Notes under the pieces: model-generated
The model's input: the letters and a program-made list of their open reading frames with translations, nothing else
Told to the model about the DNA's origin: nothing
Database searches by the model: none
Shown here: in pieces, positions 47,393-58,456 of the stretch
How positions within the stretch are numbered: the stretch's first letter is position 1
Layout of the letters: the number at the start of each line of letters is the position of its first letter
Assembly (NCBI RefSeq): GCF_050908995.1
Contig: NC_135130.1
Span: 9,603,001 to 9,667,000, forward strand
Length of the DNA stretch: 64,000 bases
Source: Andrena cerasifolii
Taxonomy: Eukaryota; Arthropoda; Insecta; Hymenoptera; Andrenidae
Direction: 5' to 3'
Translations under genes and position numbers: made by a program

Positions 47393-50068
47393 GTACGTTG
47401 GGCATCTTTTACTTCCATTCGTGCAGAATTTATGGGGAAAGTGTTTAGTGTCACATTTTGTCAGCTGACAGCAGTTTACTTGTGACTTCTGATCGTGGCA
47501 TAGTGACTGATCAATTTTGGATCAGAATTTTTTGAATCAGAAACACTTTCGATACGGTGTTTGAAACCAAATGCGCGAATGAATGTTGATTGGGTTTGGA
47601 TCGCTGAAGCTATACACAGGATTACGGAGAAATTACACTCTCAATCACATGTCTCATGAAAAAATGTTATTAATAATCCTGGTGCACATATTCTTCCTCT
47701 TTTCTGTTAAATCGACGATCACTTTTGTCAGGATTGGCGATCAGCCGCAGTGATAACATGCAGTATAGCGGTAGTTTGCGTGGCAGTCCTGTGGAATATA
47801 CGGAGGAGCTCCTCGGGGCAAAGGAAACAAAGAAAAACGGAAACAAAGCAGATTAAAGAGATCAATGAAACCGCCACCAGCCATGCAAACCACACAAACA
47901 AAATAACTCACAAAGTCCAGGAACCAGAATGTCCCGGAAACCGATCTATTCCGGAATTGCCTGAACCAAAATGGCAGAAAGTAGGCCAGATTCAGGAGCT
48001 GTACGTATACCCACTGAAATCTGGGCGTGGAAAAAACATTAGGGAATGTAATTTCACAGAGTATGGAATAAGTATCGATAATGGCGGACGATTCACACTT
48101 CGAGACAGGTAATCTGCTTTATATTTACACAAATTTTTCCAGCTAAGTACCAGATTAGGCCCGTTTGATTTCTTCTTGCAAATATAACTAGGTCTGAGAT
48201 AGACTGCCTAATAAAAATTGTAAAATATTTACAATTGACTTTCATTGACGTCTTCAGCACACTCCTAACAAACCACACTCAATTTGCACTAGTAATGAGC
48301 ACCTGTTAGTGCCCATATTGCGAAATGTGTTAATTGAATTTCAAAGACCATTTTATAAGTCTCTATCACCATGCAGGTAAATTTTATTAGTAAAAATACA
48401 AGCAGGTACTATTAGCATTTTCCCTTCATCATCTTCCTTTAGGAAAATTAAACAATTAGCCAAAAAATTTAGCCAATAACATTGACGACTTCATTAACGG
48501 CCCTGTATGATCCCTTCCAAAGGCATTCATGGTGAACGTTCACTGTTGATCAGGATGTTTTTAGTGTACAACGAGGAAACTGGCAGATTCCAAACTGGCA
48601 GGCACTATCCAACCCTGATCCTTGTGAGCCTCACCGCGGTAGATGAGACTAAGGTGAAGTTAGAAGCCGTAGGGATGCCTAGCGTGACCTTTACCGTGCC
48701 GAAGTATCCAGACGAGCGATCTGAAGCCGTTCAATGCACCATGTGGTGGGGAGAGGCAGTAAAGTGTATCGATTGTGGAACAGAACCGGCTGAATGGTTG
48801 TCCAGGTTAGCAAAATTGAACCTATATTTCTATCATCTTGGCTGAGGTCGTGTTCATTGCGTAGCCTGTGTAATAGATACAGAAGTCGTAGCCGAGTGGC
48901 ATAAAGTTCCCGAACGGAAGGCACAGTAGGCATTGCCTCGTCATACACAAGGCGTGACCTAGTGATACACTAGGCATGGCTGTGTGATACATAAGGCATG
49001 ACCTAGTCGTACATGTTCAAACACTATGCTTGATTTAGTCGCTCAGTGTTTTTCTAGGATAATGGCTAAATTTCATCACGGTTACAGATTTCTAACTGGG
49101 ACAAGCTCTGGACTCCGTTTAGGATGCTCCATGATAGACAGGCGAAACGTTTTCGTTAAACCCTGGGAGAAATTCACGAAAGTGTACAAGACACTGAGGA
49201 ATGAGGACACTGTAATAAGGAATTAGATTCTAGATTGCGATATCACAAACATTCTGGGTCCGATTAGAAGAGATAAATTTTTCAGGGTCTGTTCAATGAC
49301 CTGGCAAGCTACATGCTGATGACCACACGGTCCATCGCGGTGTTGAACGAGAAACTGGAGATACCTGTACCTACTTTACAATTCCGTCCAAACGTTTTAG
49401 TCTCCACACAAGAACCATTCGAGGAGGACAACTGGGAGTGGATAAAGATTGGGGAAAATGTTGTGATTAGAAACTTCAAACCATGCACAAGGTGCTACCC
49501 TCCACTATATTCCCCGCTCTAAAACAGAACAGCAAACTTGTAGAGAGTATACATGGATGTTCGTTTTCGCCGCGATTAACAATCTGCGAGTGGTACGGGT
49601 ACTCATTCGTACTAGTAGAGGTTGCAAGCAAAGTAGAGGCAGCTTCTTAATAGCTCTGAGTAGTTTATTGATATTGATCTGACTGTAGCTGTACAATATG
49701 CAACGACAAATCTATCTTTCATACCATTAATTTTAGTTCATAATAATTATCATTGATGCAGGTGTAAATTCGTGAAAGTTAATCCAGAAACGGGCATAGC
49801 AGAAAAAGAGGAGCCCCTCAAGACTCTAAAAAGGTACGAATAATTGATTTGATTAGGAAAAGAATCATTTTTCATGCTTCTCGTACTGTGGTTCAGTTTC
49901 AGGCAACAAACAGACCCAGAGCGCGTTTCGTTAGAAGGAGAAGCGCCAGTGATGGGCATATATTGTGGACTATACATCCCGGGAAAAGTGAAAATTGGAG
50001 ACGACATCTTCGTTCACGTGTCCACTGACTCAACTGTGGAAATGAATCACCGGGAAAGCGGAAACTAG
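47378..50068 (+). CDS. MTARC1: Mitochondrial amidoxime-reducing component (MOSC molybdoenzyme), seven exons
   Basis: Exons: 47378-47392, 47732-48108, 48554-48805, 49088-49211, 49286-49491, 49762-49833, 49903-50068, giving 403 residues; all phases agree. The protein has an N-terminal signal anchor (about residues 12-26, VITCSIAVVCVAVLW) as in mammalian mARC of the outer mitochondrial membrane, then a lysine/threonine-rich linker (27-86), then MOSC_N (YPLKSGRGK at 98-106; LRDRMFLV) and MOSC (FRPNVLVS; PCTRCKFV; DPERVSLEGEAPVMGIYCGL; VKIGDDIFV). C326 in C-T-R-C corresponds to human C273, the molybdenum ligand. The family reduces N-hydroxylated compounds with cytochrome b5 and its reductase. The linker makes it longer than the roughly 335-residue vertebrate proteins. 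mARC1 versus mARC2 cannot be decided; they are vertebrate duplicates. Confidence 0.92.
48940..49015. repeat. 22-bp tandem repeat in MARC intron 3
   Basis: Units start at 48940, 48962 and 48984, with a partial at 49006. Each has the form GTSATACAYWAGGCRTGRCYKW. The repeat lies in the 282-base intron between exons 3 and 4 and may vary in copy number. Confidence 0.75.
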
Positions 50069-50727
50069 GACTTGGAAATTGTGAAGAAACTGCGTATGAT
50101 GCCCATTGGCTTTGATATAGTAGATAAATTTGGTAACGCGTTGCAAACAGTTGTTAGCATATTATGAAAAGATATCTGCCTCATACATTTAAGTACTCGA
50201 TGACAATACTATACGCTTCTTTGTGACAAATTATTGTTGATTAATGTATTGAAGAAATATCACTCTGAATGAAAAAAAAAGCTGTAATTGTTACACAAAT
50301 ATTCGTGCTATAATCATTTAACTCAACTCATTTTGTAGATTCGCAAACTATCAGGATTAAATCTTACACAAAATGAAACCTAAACCACAAAACAATCCCG
50401 CTCTAACTACAGGACAGACGCAGGATTTAATAGTTTTTTCAAAAGCATGATAGCAGCCTAAGTCTTTAACCCCCCTTTAGCAGCTTCTACTCCTTTTCAA
50501 GCCCGATGGGGCATCATCGGGGATGAACCAATGAGAATACTACAGGGGCGTGTCTTCTCGACGAGAAGAACCGTCAATCAGTTTTAAAAATATAATTGCG
50601 TCGACAGAAATCATAGACGGATGCCTCACCAGATAAGGAACAATGAATACGAGAGTGGGGATAGCATGTTGCGTTAGTCAGACGCTTCTTTTTCGGTCGT
50701 TGCCCACTCTGAAGCGCTCGCCGTGAT
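50069..50727. other. MARC 3' UTR / NAGLU upstream region
   Basis: 0.66 kb between the MARC stop and the NAGLU start. ATTAAA at 50356-50361 could be the MARC poly(A) signal. The 17-base palindrome TCTTCTCGACGAGAAGA (50553-50569) and TCAGTT (50578-50583, initiator-like) fall where the NAGLU promoter would be. No gene seen. Confidence 0.5.
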
Positions 50728-53700
50728 ATGTACGTTCGTGCAATGCTAGTGTTGAAATTATTATTCTCATGGAGTATTGTCCTTTTTGGAGTAGTGGTGG
50801 TGTACAGCCAGCATCCGAAGCCGGATGGTAAGTAGAAGTGTCGTTTTGAGAGGTATCTTGTGGAAATTATACTAAATCCTATCCGAACCTACCAACCATT
50901 CACCAGATATATTCACAAGTAGTATGCCCAAACGATATATTTTTCTGATGATATTCTAAAGAGGTGGTTGTCGCCTTGAAACCAAACTCAAAGTGCATAG
51001 ACGAGTGACGTATGCAAATTGTTAGAATCGTGAGAAAAATAATGCATTTGTGTAGCGTTTCAACATACCCTGGGTCATATAAGACCAAAATCTTCCCCTG
51101 AAGTGCAAGCGAAGTCGGCTAGAGGTGTTGCCGAGAGATTGCTAGGCTCAGAACGAGCTAAATTATTCGCAATGACCGTGGACCCCAATTGTGGACCTAT
51201 TGGGAAGGATACTTTTACGGTATTACTCAGAAAACCATAATAATTTGATTTGGATAATTAATGTCTACCTATACAGGTATGAAAACTCAGAGTCTGGATT
51301 AAGAAACGAGTTTGCGATTTTTTTCTCGCCAGATACACAAAAATTCTCTTCAGCAAATTGAAATTATTGGTACGTCCGGTGTAGCAGCCGCCTGGGGCTT
51401 ACACTACTATCTGAAGAACTACTGTAACGTCCACATATCTTGGGAGGGCAATCAACTTGAGCTTCCAAACGCATTACCAGACGTTCGCGTTAATGTTACA
51501 TCCAACGATAGGTTGCTAATTCTAATCCCTAATGTTAGATATCTTCCACCTCATATTCAACACTTAAGCTCTTCAATAGATTTAGGTACTATCAGAACGT
51601 ATGCACCATGGGCTACACATCCGCATGGTGGCAATGGGACCACTGGGAAAAGAGCATTGACTGGATGGCCCTTAATGGAATAAACTTAGCGCTTGCTTTT
51701 ACTGGCCAAGAAGCCATTTGGGAAAGAGTGTACCTTGACTTGAACTTAACACGGGAAGAGATCGCTGAACATTTTGGAGGCCCCGCCTTTTTACCTTGGT
51801 ACTGTTATGCCGTAGCAACTAGTTCTTGTCTATTTATGCAAGTAGAACTACTATGAGAACTTGTAGTGCTAACAATCTTGCACTTATGTTCAGGGCAAGA
51901 ATGGGCAATATTCGCGGCTTCGGCGGTCCCTTACCTCCATCGTGGCACGAAAGGTCTCTTAGTCTGCAACATCAAATCCTTCAGAGGATGAGGAACCTCG
52001 GAATCATTCCTGTTGCACCAGCGTTCGCAGGATATGTGCCTAGAGCCTTCTCCAGGCTGTTTCCACAAGCAAACGTAACCAACGCTTCTTGTTGGAATCA
52101 CTTCGCTGACAAGTATTGTTGGTATGCAATCATGTTTTAGATGTCCATATATTGCAAGACGTCAGAAAAATAAGATCTTACAACATACAAACCATTCCAG
52201 AGATGGTATTACTATAATTACAAGTGTACTCTACACTGTATTCTATGACATACACGAAATACTATTTCAGCCCTTATCTTCTGGAGCCTACGGACCCACT
52301 TTTTGAGATGATTGGCGAAAATTTTCTGAGGACGGTAATTTCAACGACTGTATTTTGAGAAACATGTGTTTGCGTTCTGCAACAGTACACAAACGTTTGA
52401 ATTTATAGTACATTGAAGAGTTTGGAACAGATCACATCTACAATTGTGATACTTTCAACGAAAACGAACCACAACACACAGGCGAATTGAAATTCCTGAG
52501 GAACGTAGGACGTTCAATTTACTCAGCCATGAGCACAGTCGATTCAAAAGCAATATGGTAACAGTGTTTTGCCTCAACTTATGAAATAGATACTTCATTC
52601 TCGTATAATACAGAAGCATGGTTCTTCCTAAAGGCTAATGCAAGGCTGGCTGTTCGTGCACGACATCATATTCTGGACTGTGCCGAGGGTTAAGGCCTTT
52701 CTGACATCAGTGCCAATCGTAAATATTCTTAACGAGGAGAACAAACAGATCTGAACAGCAAAATCTAAAAATAACACGATTGTTCGTTCATAGGGAAAAA
52801 TGATTGTGCTGGATCTTCAGTCTGAACAATTTCCACAATACAGAAGATTAAAATCGTATTATGGTCAACCATTCATCTGGTGCATGCTGCACAATTTCGG
52901 AGGAACACTGGGAATGTTTGGTTCTGCCAAAATTATCAACCATGTGAGTACCACTCAAGCAGAACATGAGCAATGTTCCAAATATTATACGAAATATTCC
53001 CAATTTCTTACGCAATGATCAAAAGGATTTCCTTTATAGCACGTTTTCGAAGGAAGGAATATGAATGGCAGCACAATGATAGGAACAGGTCTAACACCGG
53101 AAGGCATAAACCAGAACTATGTTATCTACGATCTAATGAACGAGATGGCTTATCGTAAAAACCCAGTCTATTTGGATAAATGGTACAATGGAATTCCAAT
53201 AATGCCAGAGTAACAATACCTTTGATTGCCAAAACACGAATATCATGCCAATCGAAATCATTCCAGGTTTGAAAATTATGCTTGTCGACGATACGGTGCC
53301 TGCAATGAGTATACAGTAGCTGCATGGCAGAACTTGGGAAGAACAGTATACAACTTTGTTGGCACAAGAAAAATGAGAGGACAGTATGTGATTACTAGAC
53401 GTCCAAGTTTAAATTTCATACCATGGGTGAAAAGACTTCCTCTTTTTCAAACAGATTTCTTTCTACCATGATTTTGGAAATAAATACTGATTAACTTCTC
53501 TGTAAACAGGCATGGTACGACCATGAAGCGTTTTACCAAACATGGAACGTATTGTTACAAGCCAGACATGGGAGAAGAAATAACACGCTTTATCAGCATG
53601 ATGTTGTTGATGTAACAAGACAAGCACTTCAACTGAAGGCAGATGAGCTATACACCGCTTTGATAGATTCGTTCAATAAGAAAAACCACACTGCATTCAA

Positions 53701-54507
53701 GTAAGTACGCATGTAAAACGCATTAGTACTTCCCAAATATTCATAATAAAAACCAGACGTGGTTTTATTATTGCAATATATTCAGATCGTTTGGTGGTAT
53801 GATATTGGAACTCTTTGATGACTTGGAACTAATACTGAGTTCCGGAAAGGATTTCCTATTAGGCACATGGTTGGAAGAAGCAAAAAGCCTAGCCACCAAT
53901 GATGCAGAGGAACGATTGTACGAATACAATGCTAGGAATCAGATTACTCTCTGGGGACCACGAGGAGAGATTAGAGATTATGCAAATAAACAATGGTCTG
54001 GAGTTATGGCAGATTATTTCAAGCCCCGTTGGACCACATTCTTAGACGCCATTGAAAAATCCTTAATTAATAGGACAAAACCAAATATAACGAAGATAAA
54101 CCAGGATATATTCAAACAAGTGGAAAAACCTTTTATATTTTCCACAAAACTTTATTCAACAGAAGCAAGAGGTAAAGGATTTTATCTATAAAAAGTTATA
54201 ACGCAATGTTATAGCAAGAGTATTGAGTGTTCAAAGCCAAAACTTTCAATCGCAGAATGATTAACGTCAGAAATTTCAAATATTAAACACTGAAAATTGA
54301 AACCTGTTCGTGAGCCTTTGTAACACTTGCTGCGACTGATTGTACACCCTGACGTACCAATTTTCTCTTCAGAATAATCTTCTTGCAGGTGACAGTATCG
54401 AAATATCGCTGAGGATGTTATCCAAATGGCGCAATACATTGAAAAACGTAAAATCGTCCAGGATGATTGAGAATATAAACAGAAGAAACGAGAAGGAATG
54501 GATCTAA
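50728..54507 (+). CDS. NAGLU: Alpha-N-acetylglucosaminidase (GH89), 14 exons
   Basis: Exons: 50728-50827, 51104-51219, 51333-51511, 51586-51798, 51894-52121, 52271-52334, 52409-52557, 52634-52718, 52794-52943, 53040-53182, 53267-53426, 53510-53700, 53786-54171, 54389-54507, giving 760 residues (human 743). All junctions are GT-AG and in phase. It is a lysosomal exo-glycosidase that removes terminal N-acetylglucosamine during heparan sulfate breakdown. A hydrophobic signal segment (about residues 6-27) is followed by the GH89 N-terminal, (beta/alpha)8 and C-terminal domains. Landmarks: IDWMALNGINLALA, GPLPPSWH, PAFAGYVP, DTFNEN with E318 (human E316), QPFIWCMLHNFGG, LTPEGINQN with E449 (human E446), RRPSLN, LTLWGPRGEI-like ITLWGPRGEI, YANKQW. 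Both catalytic glutamates are kept. The acceptor of exon 2 could lie 6 bases later, dropping two residues. Confidence 0.95.
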
Positions 54508-54560
54508 CGAAGATGCTTCGCGAGAAATTCCAGCAGAATATCGAAACGAGAAGAAAACGT

Positions 54561-54632
54561 CTAGGGCGGTATTCTCAGTCGTTGCTTATTCTTAGGATCG
54601 TCTTAAGCAACGACTGAGAATACCGCCCCTAG
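54561..54632. repeat. Near-perfect inverted repeat (28-29-base arms, 15-base loop)
   Basis: The left arm 54561-54588 begins CTAGGGCGGTATTCTC and the right arm 54604-54632 is its reverse complement except for one extra base in the C run. It starts 54 bases after the NAGLU stop codon, inside the presumed 3' UTR. It may be a minimal MITE or two terminal repeats left by a transposon, or an RNA stem. Confidence 0.85.
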
Positions 54633-55284
54633 AAATACCGTTATGATCGACGAAAGAAGAATCGACTGGGCGAAAGAGAAAGCGAAATAGCGATGACCAA
54701 CTTTAACGCTCAGAAGCAACAGCCTACAAAAAGACGTATAACGGGTAACCCCGATTATAAATCGTAATTACAGCGATTCACTCGTAAATCCGAGTACTTC
54801 AAATTATATTAAATCATACAAAATTATCATACTTATATGGTTAAAAGGAAATTTCGGCTTGACATACCTCACGACGGACGAAGGAGAAGAGAACGTTGCA
54901 ACGCCTTTGCGAATTACCTGCAGCTATGTGCAACGGAAATTCTCTACGTGATTGGTTGTCTAGAAGGGCCAATGTTCATTGTTTAACTCGTTAAAATTAT
55001 CATCTACACAATTTTCCATAGCGAATATTTTATATATTGTACCCTTAATTAGCAAGTTTTGATAATATGTTTCTCTAATTACGAATTAAAAATTTCGAAT
55101 TTCTTTATAAAGAATAGTAGGTGTCCTGGCCAATCATTGCTCTCGTTGAGCTTCTCGGATACCCCAACAGGATTCTTTCTCCTTGTACCCTATGACTGTA
55201 TCTTAAATGATATATAATAGTTTAAAGATAATAATTTACAATTATATTTGTTCTGAAATTAATGGAATCGTTTAATTATAATTT

Positions 55285-55557
55285 CTATCTTTTTTTTTCA
55301 ACCACGGATCGCATACTTTTGTACATTTTCGTTTTATACATCTGATCGATGGTATAATGTTCGATCGTATCAGCCAATAATTGGCCGTAGTCAATGGGTG
55401 CGTTCCGATTCACGCATACTGCGCATGAAGGGCAGAGATAACCGTTCCGTTTTAGCAGCACCATCAGTCTTTTGTTCGTTCGCGCGCTTTTGGAACCAAC
55501 GCCATTATTGCATCTCGACTTCAAGGAGAAGACGCGCTTCGACATAAATTCTTTCAT
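55285..55557 (-). CDS. Small hypothetical ORF (90 codons)
   Basis: ATG at 55557 to TAG at 55285 on the minus strand. The product is basic, with a C-P-S-C-x-V-C cluster (LCPSCAVCVNR), followed by an acidic-to-basic C-terminal half (TIEHYTIDQMYK). I do not recognise it. In favour: local G+C is higher than the flanks, codon choice looks protein-like, and the frame has an ATG. Against: it is short and isolated with no family match. A pyrimidine stretch ending CTAAAG just before the ATG could be a splice acceptor, so it might be part of a larger gene. Confidence 0.3.
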   Translation of the reverse strand: MKEFMSKRVFSLKSRCNNGVGSKSARTNKRLMVLLKRNGYLCPSCAVCVNRNAPIDYGQLLADTIEHYTIDQMYKTKMYKSMRSVVEKKR

Positions 55558-57843
55558 CTTTAGAAATTAAAAAAGGTAAGTTATAGCTTGTGTCATTTTT
55601 ATATGTTAGTTGCCGAATGTATTGCTGATTTAAGTCGAAACGGCCTTTAACAGATCGTGTTCATTGAAATCGAATGAGAAGTGCACACGAGATTCTGAGA
55701 TTCTGAAAGAATTTGAAAAGCCCTTTGATATAAATAGTAATGCATTGTGTTTCGATTATCTTCACTTGCGATCTATTTCTTCTTTGAAAATCTTTCATAT
55801 ACTAGTAAGTGGTACGATATGATTGCCAGTTGAGGACTATCTTCCTGTTGATAGGATCACATACAGATTTGAAGACTTTATCTTGTTATAGTAGATTGAG
55901 AAATATAGTGTGCAACTAGTACGAAGTACAAAATATCTTGTGCATTTCATGAGGATACTCGTAACGTATGAGAAATATCTACGGGTGCGTAACGATGTTG
56001 AGCACCTTCGTAGATAAAGGCGCTTAAACATAGAGGTACCGAAATGGAACGCTACTGTCCAGGACTATAAACGCAAGATATTTCTGGAGATACGTTGCAC
56101 TTTCTTTTGAGATCAAAAGAAACTTTTGTATCTGTACTATTGGCACATTCTCACGTTATTACGATTTCGACTTGCCGAGTCAATCTGATTATTGAGTCGT
56201 GTCTCTTCCAAGGGAAAAATTAAAGATGCTATGTACCACCAGAAATATTTTCATTATAAGATTCTAGTCTTTCAAATAACACACATACCCGTGACAATTC
56301 GATACAAAAGGCCTACTGATGCGGAGAACATCAATTACAGTTAATCATCTCAAGCAACTGCTCGCAATAATTTTTTAAAATACATACAGTTTTGCTAATG
56401 ATATTCTCCGTTGTTAATTCTTAACTGCTGGCATACATTTCATACTGAATAATTCTGGGAATATGCAATGAGACTTCTATAACTCTCATGAAGTCTGCAT
56501 AATATATCCTCCGTCTGATTCTTATTTTGTGCTCTTCATATCTATTTATCATCGTTCTACATTTTAGTAGAATATATGGATTTTTTAGCAAGTTGGATCT
56601 ATTGCACTTTTTTGATTATTATTTGATTTTTAACTTTGTTGAAGAATTTATACGAGCATTGGTCTATCCTACCAGTAGTTTAAAAATTAGTCATCAGTAG
56701 ACACTCTGCTATAGCGTTACTAGGGCTAGTCTTACGATTATCATTAACTGATTAATGACTTTAATAATATCAGAAGTTGGATGCCTGATTACCACTAGAT
56801 TTGTAAATTGTGCATCTTTCCACAGGGAATTCTATAAATGAATTCGTTAGATCTCAACATGATATGATTATTGAATCTATCCAGTTGTAGAATTCAAAAG
56901 CTATTGATTAAATTCAATACAATTTTTTATGGTCCCCTGTATATCAGTAAGGTCCAACGAAATCATGAATCTGACTTTGTTTGCGTTGACTTGGTCGCGT
57001 GCTTTGCACTATGAACTGAAACTTTGGTTAATTACTAACTGTTACATGACCACTGAGTCGTGTGGCTTTGTACTGGGCCAGTACAAACTTACTTGCACCG
57101 GACCCTGTACAGAATTTTCATTAAAATATACCAACCTAAAACATTCAGTTTATTTTAGACTTAAATAGAAGTATTTTAAACAGAAGTATTACTTCAACCT
57201 CAATCAATTCAATGTTACAATTTTCCTATTACAAAAATTAACAATCAAATATTCAAGATAACGAAAAGATGTAATGATAAAAGCAAAAAAAAAACCTATC
57301 AAACTTAGATTTTCCATAACGTGGACATCTAAAATGAGCCTTAACAGTAATCGAACGTATAAAAAATCCTCGCTGGATGTAAAAAGTAGAGACAGATGCT
57401 TAATTGCATCAGAAAACGATTAACATATCTAAAATATTCGTTCATGTATTGTAGTAACGCGAACCTATGTAAAACAATGTCGTTGTTTCGCAGGCTGTTC
57501 AAGCCTCTTACAAAATACAAGTAGGCGTGCATATAAAATACGGTTAAATCCCGTATAGCATATAATTGCTGCACCTACTTGAGCCTATAGAGCTAACACA
57601 CTTAAGTAAAACGCCATTGCAAAAAGTGCCATTCGGCTTTCACGTTTCGCGTTAATCCTTTCAGCCTTGATCCCTTGTACGAGGAGCAAGTTCATCGTTT
57701 CCTAGAATAAACGATATTCATGTATAACCACAGCCAATTGTTGGTAAGATGCTACTAATGAGACGAGTAGTAACTAGGGATTAAATGAACATGAGATTCT
57801 ATCTATCTCTTTGATTTTCATAGCACTTCTGTTCGTGCGAACA

Positions 57844-57849
57844 TTTATT
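57844..57849 (-). terminator. Candidate poly(A) signal of CAMKK
   Basis: TTTATT on the plus strand reads AATAAA on the minus strand, about 610 bases after the CAMKK stop codon. Other AT-rich variants exist nearby, so the choice is tentative. Confidence 0.25.
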
Positions 57850-58456
57850 AGTTAGTTATTAACTGGGTTCACTAAAAATGGAACAAGATTTGAAGGGATT
57901 AACCGCCATGACTTAAAATGTCTTTCTTTCTTTGAAGACTTATACGATTTACAACTACGTTTGACGATTTCAGCTCAGCTGAGAATAATTCGATCTGTTT
58001 TCATTTAAAACCACAGTCTATGCTAAAGGTTTCATAACACTCTTTGCCTAACTCTATAGAAACGGAACGTCAAACTCTTCTTCGGACGATGGTCTGAATT
58101 ACTTGCAAATTCGTTACTTTCAATTTTGAGGAATCGAATGAGTACGTTCTGAAATACTTATGGCGAAATTACAGTGGGCTATGCGTATCTCGTGATCGCA
58201 TAATTTGACGCAAGTTAAATGAGACGATTCACGTAATCTGTCTTAGACTCGAATAACCAGTTTCCTTTCTTTCTCGATCACGATTCGTTCTTTAAACGCA
58301 TCAGAAGCATTCAGACAATCAATGACTGTTAAGTATTCAACAACCCAACAACTAATTTCATTCATCCATTCCATCTTAATTCAACTCGTACCGTGTTCAT
58401 CGAATAACCAGTTGTACGCAGTTCCTTCCCAAACTGATCCAAGATTCTCTTTAACA

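Larger units (their letters stand above)
54508..58456. other. NAGLU 3' UTR, tail-to-tail intergenic region, CAMKK 3' UTR
   Basis: 3.9 kb of mostly AT-rich DNA between two convergent genes. It contains the long hairpin 54561-54632, ATTAAA at 54808-54813 (possible NAGLU poly(A) signal), a 90-codon minus-strand open frame at 55285-55557, and TTTATT at 57844-57849 (AATAAA on the minus strand, possible CAMKK poly(A) signal). Confidence 0.5.

Noticed and set aside
48893..48925. tRNA-like stretch (GTAGCCGAGTGGC, similar to a Ser/Leu tRNA A box)
   Set aside because: No B box (GGTTCGANTCC) follows within 100 bases and no cloverleaf can be drawn; at most a decayed tRNA-derived SINE piece.
50553..50569. 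Palindrome TCTTCTCGACGAGAAGA as a heat-shock element upstream of NAGLU
   Set aside because: The TTC and GAA blocks do not have the alternating five-base spacing of a heat-shock element; kept only as a palindrome in the upstream region.
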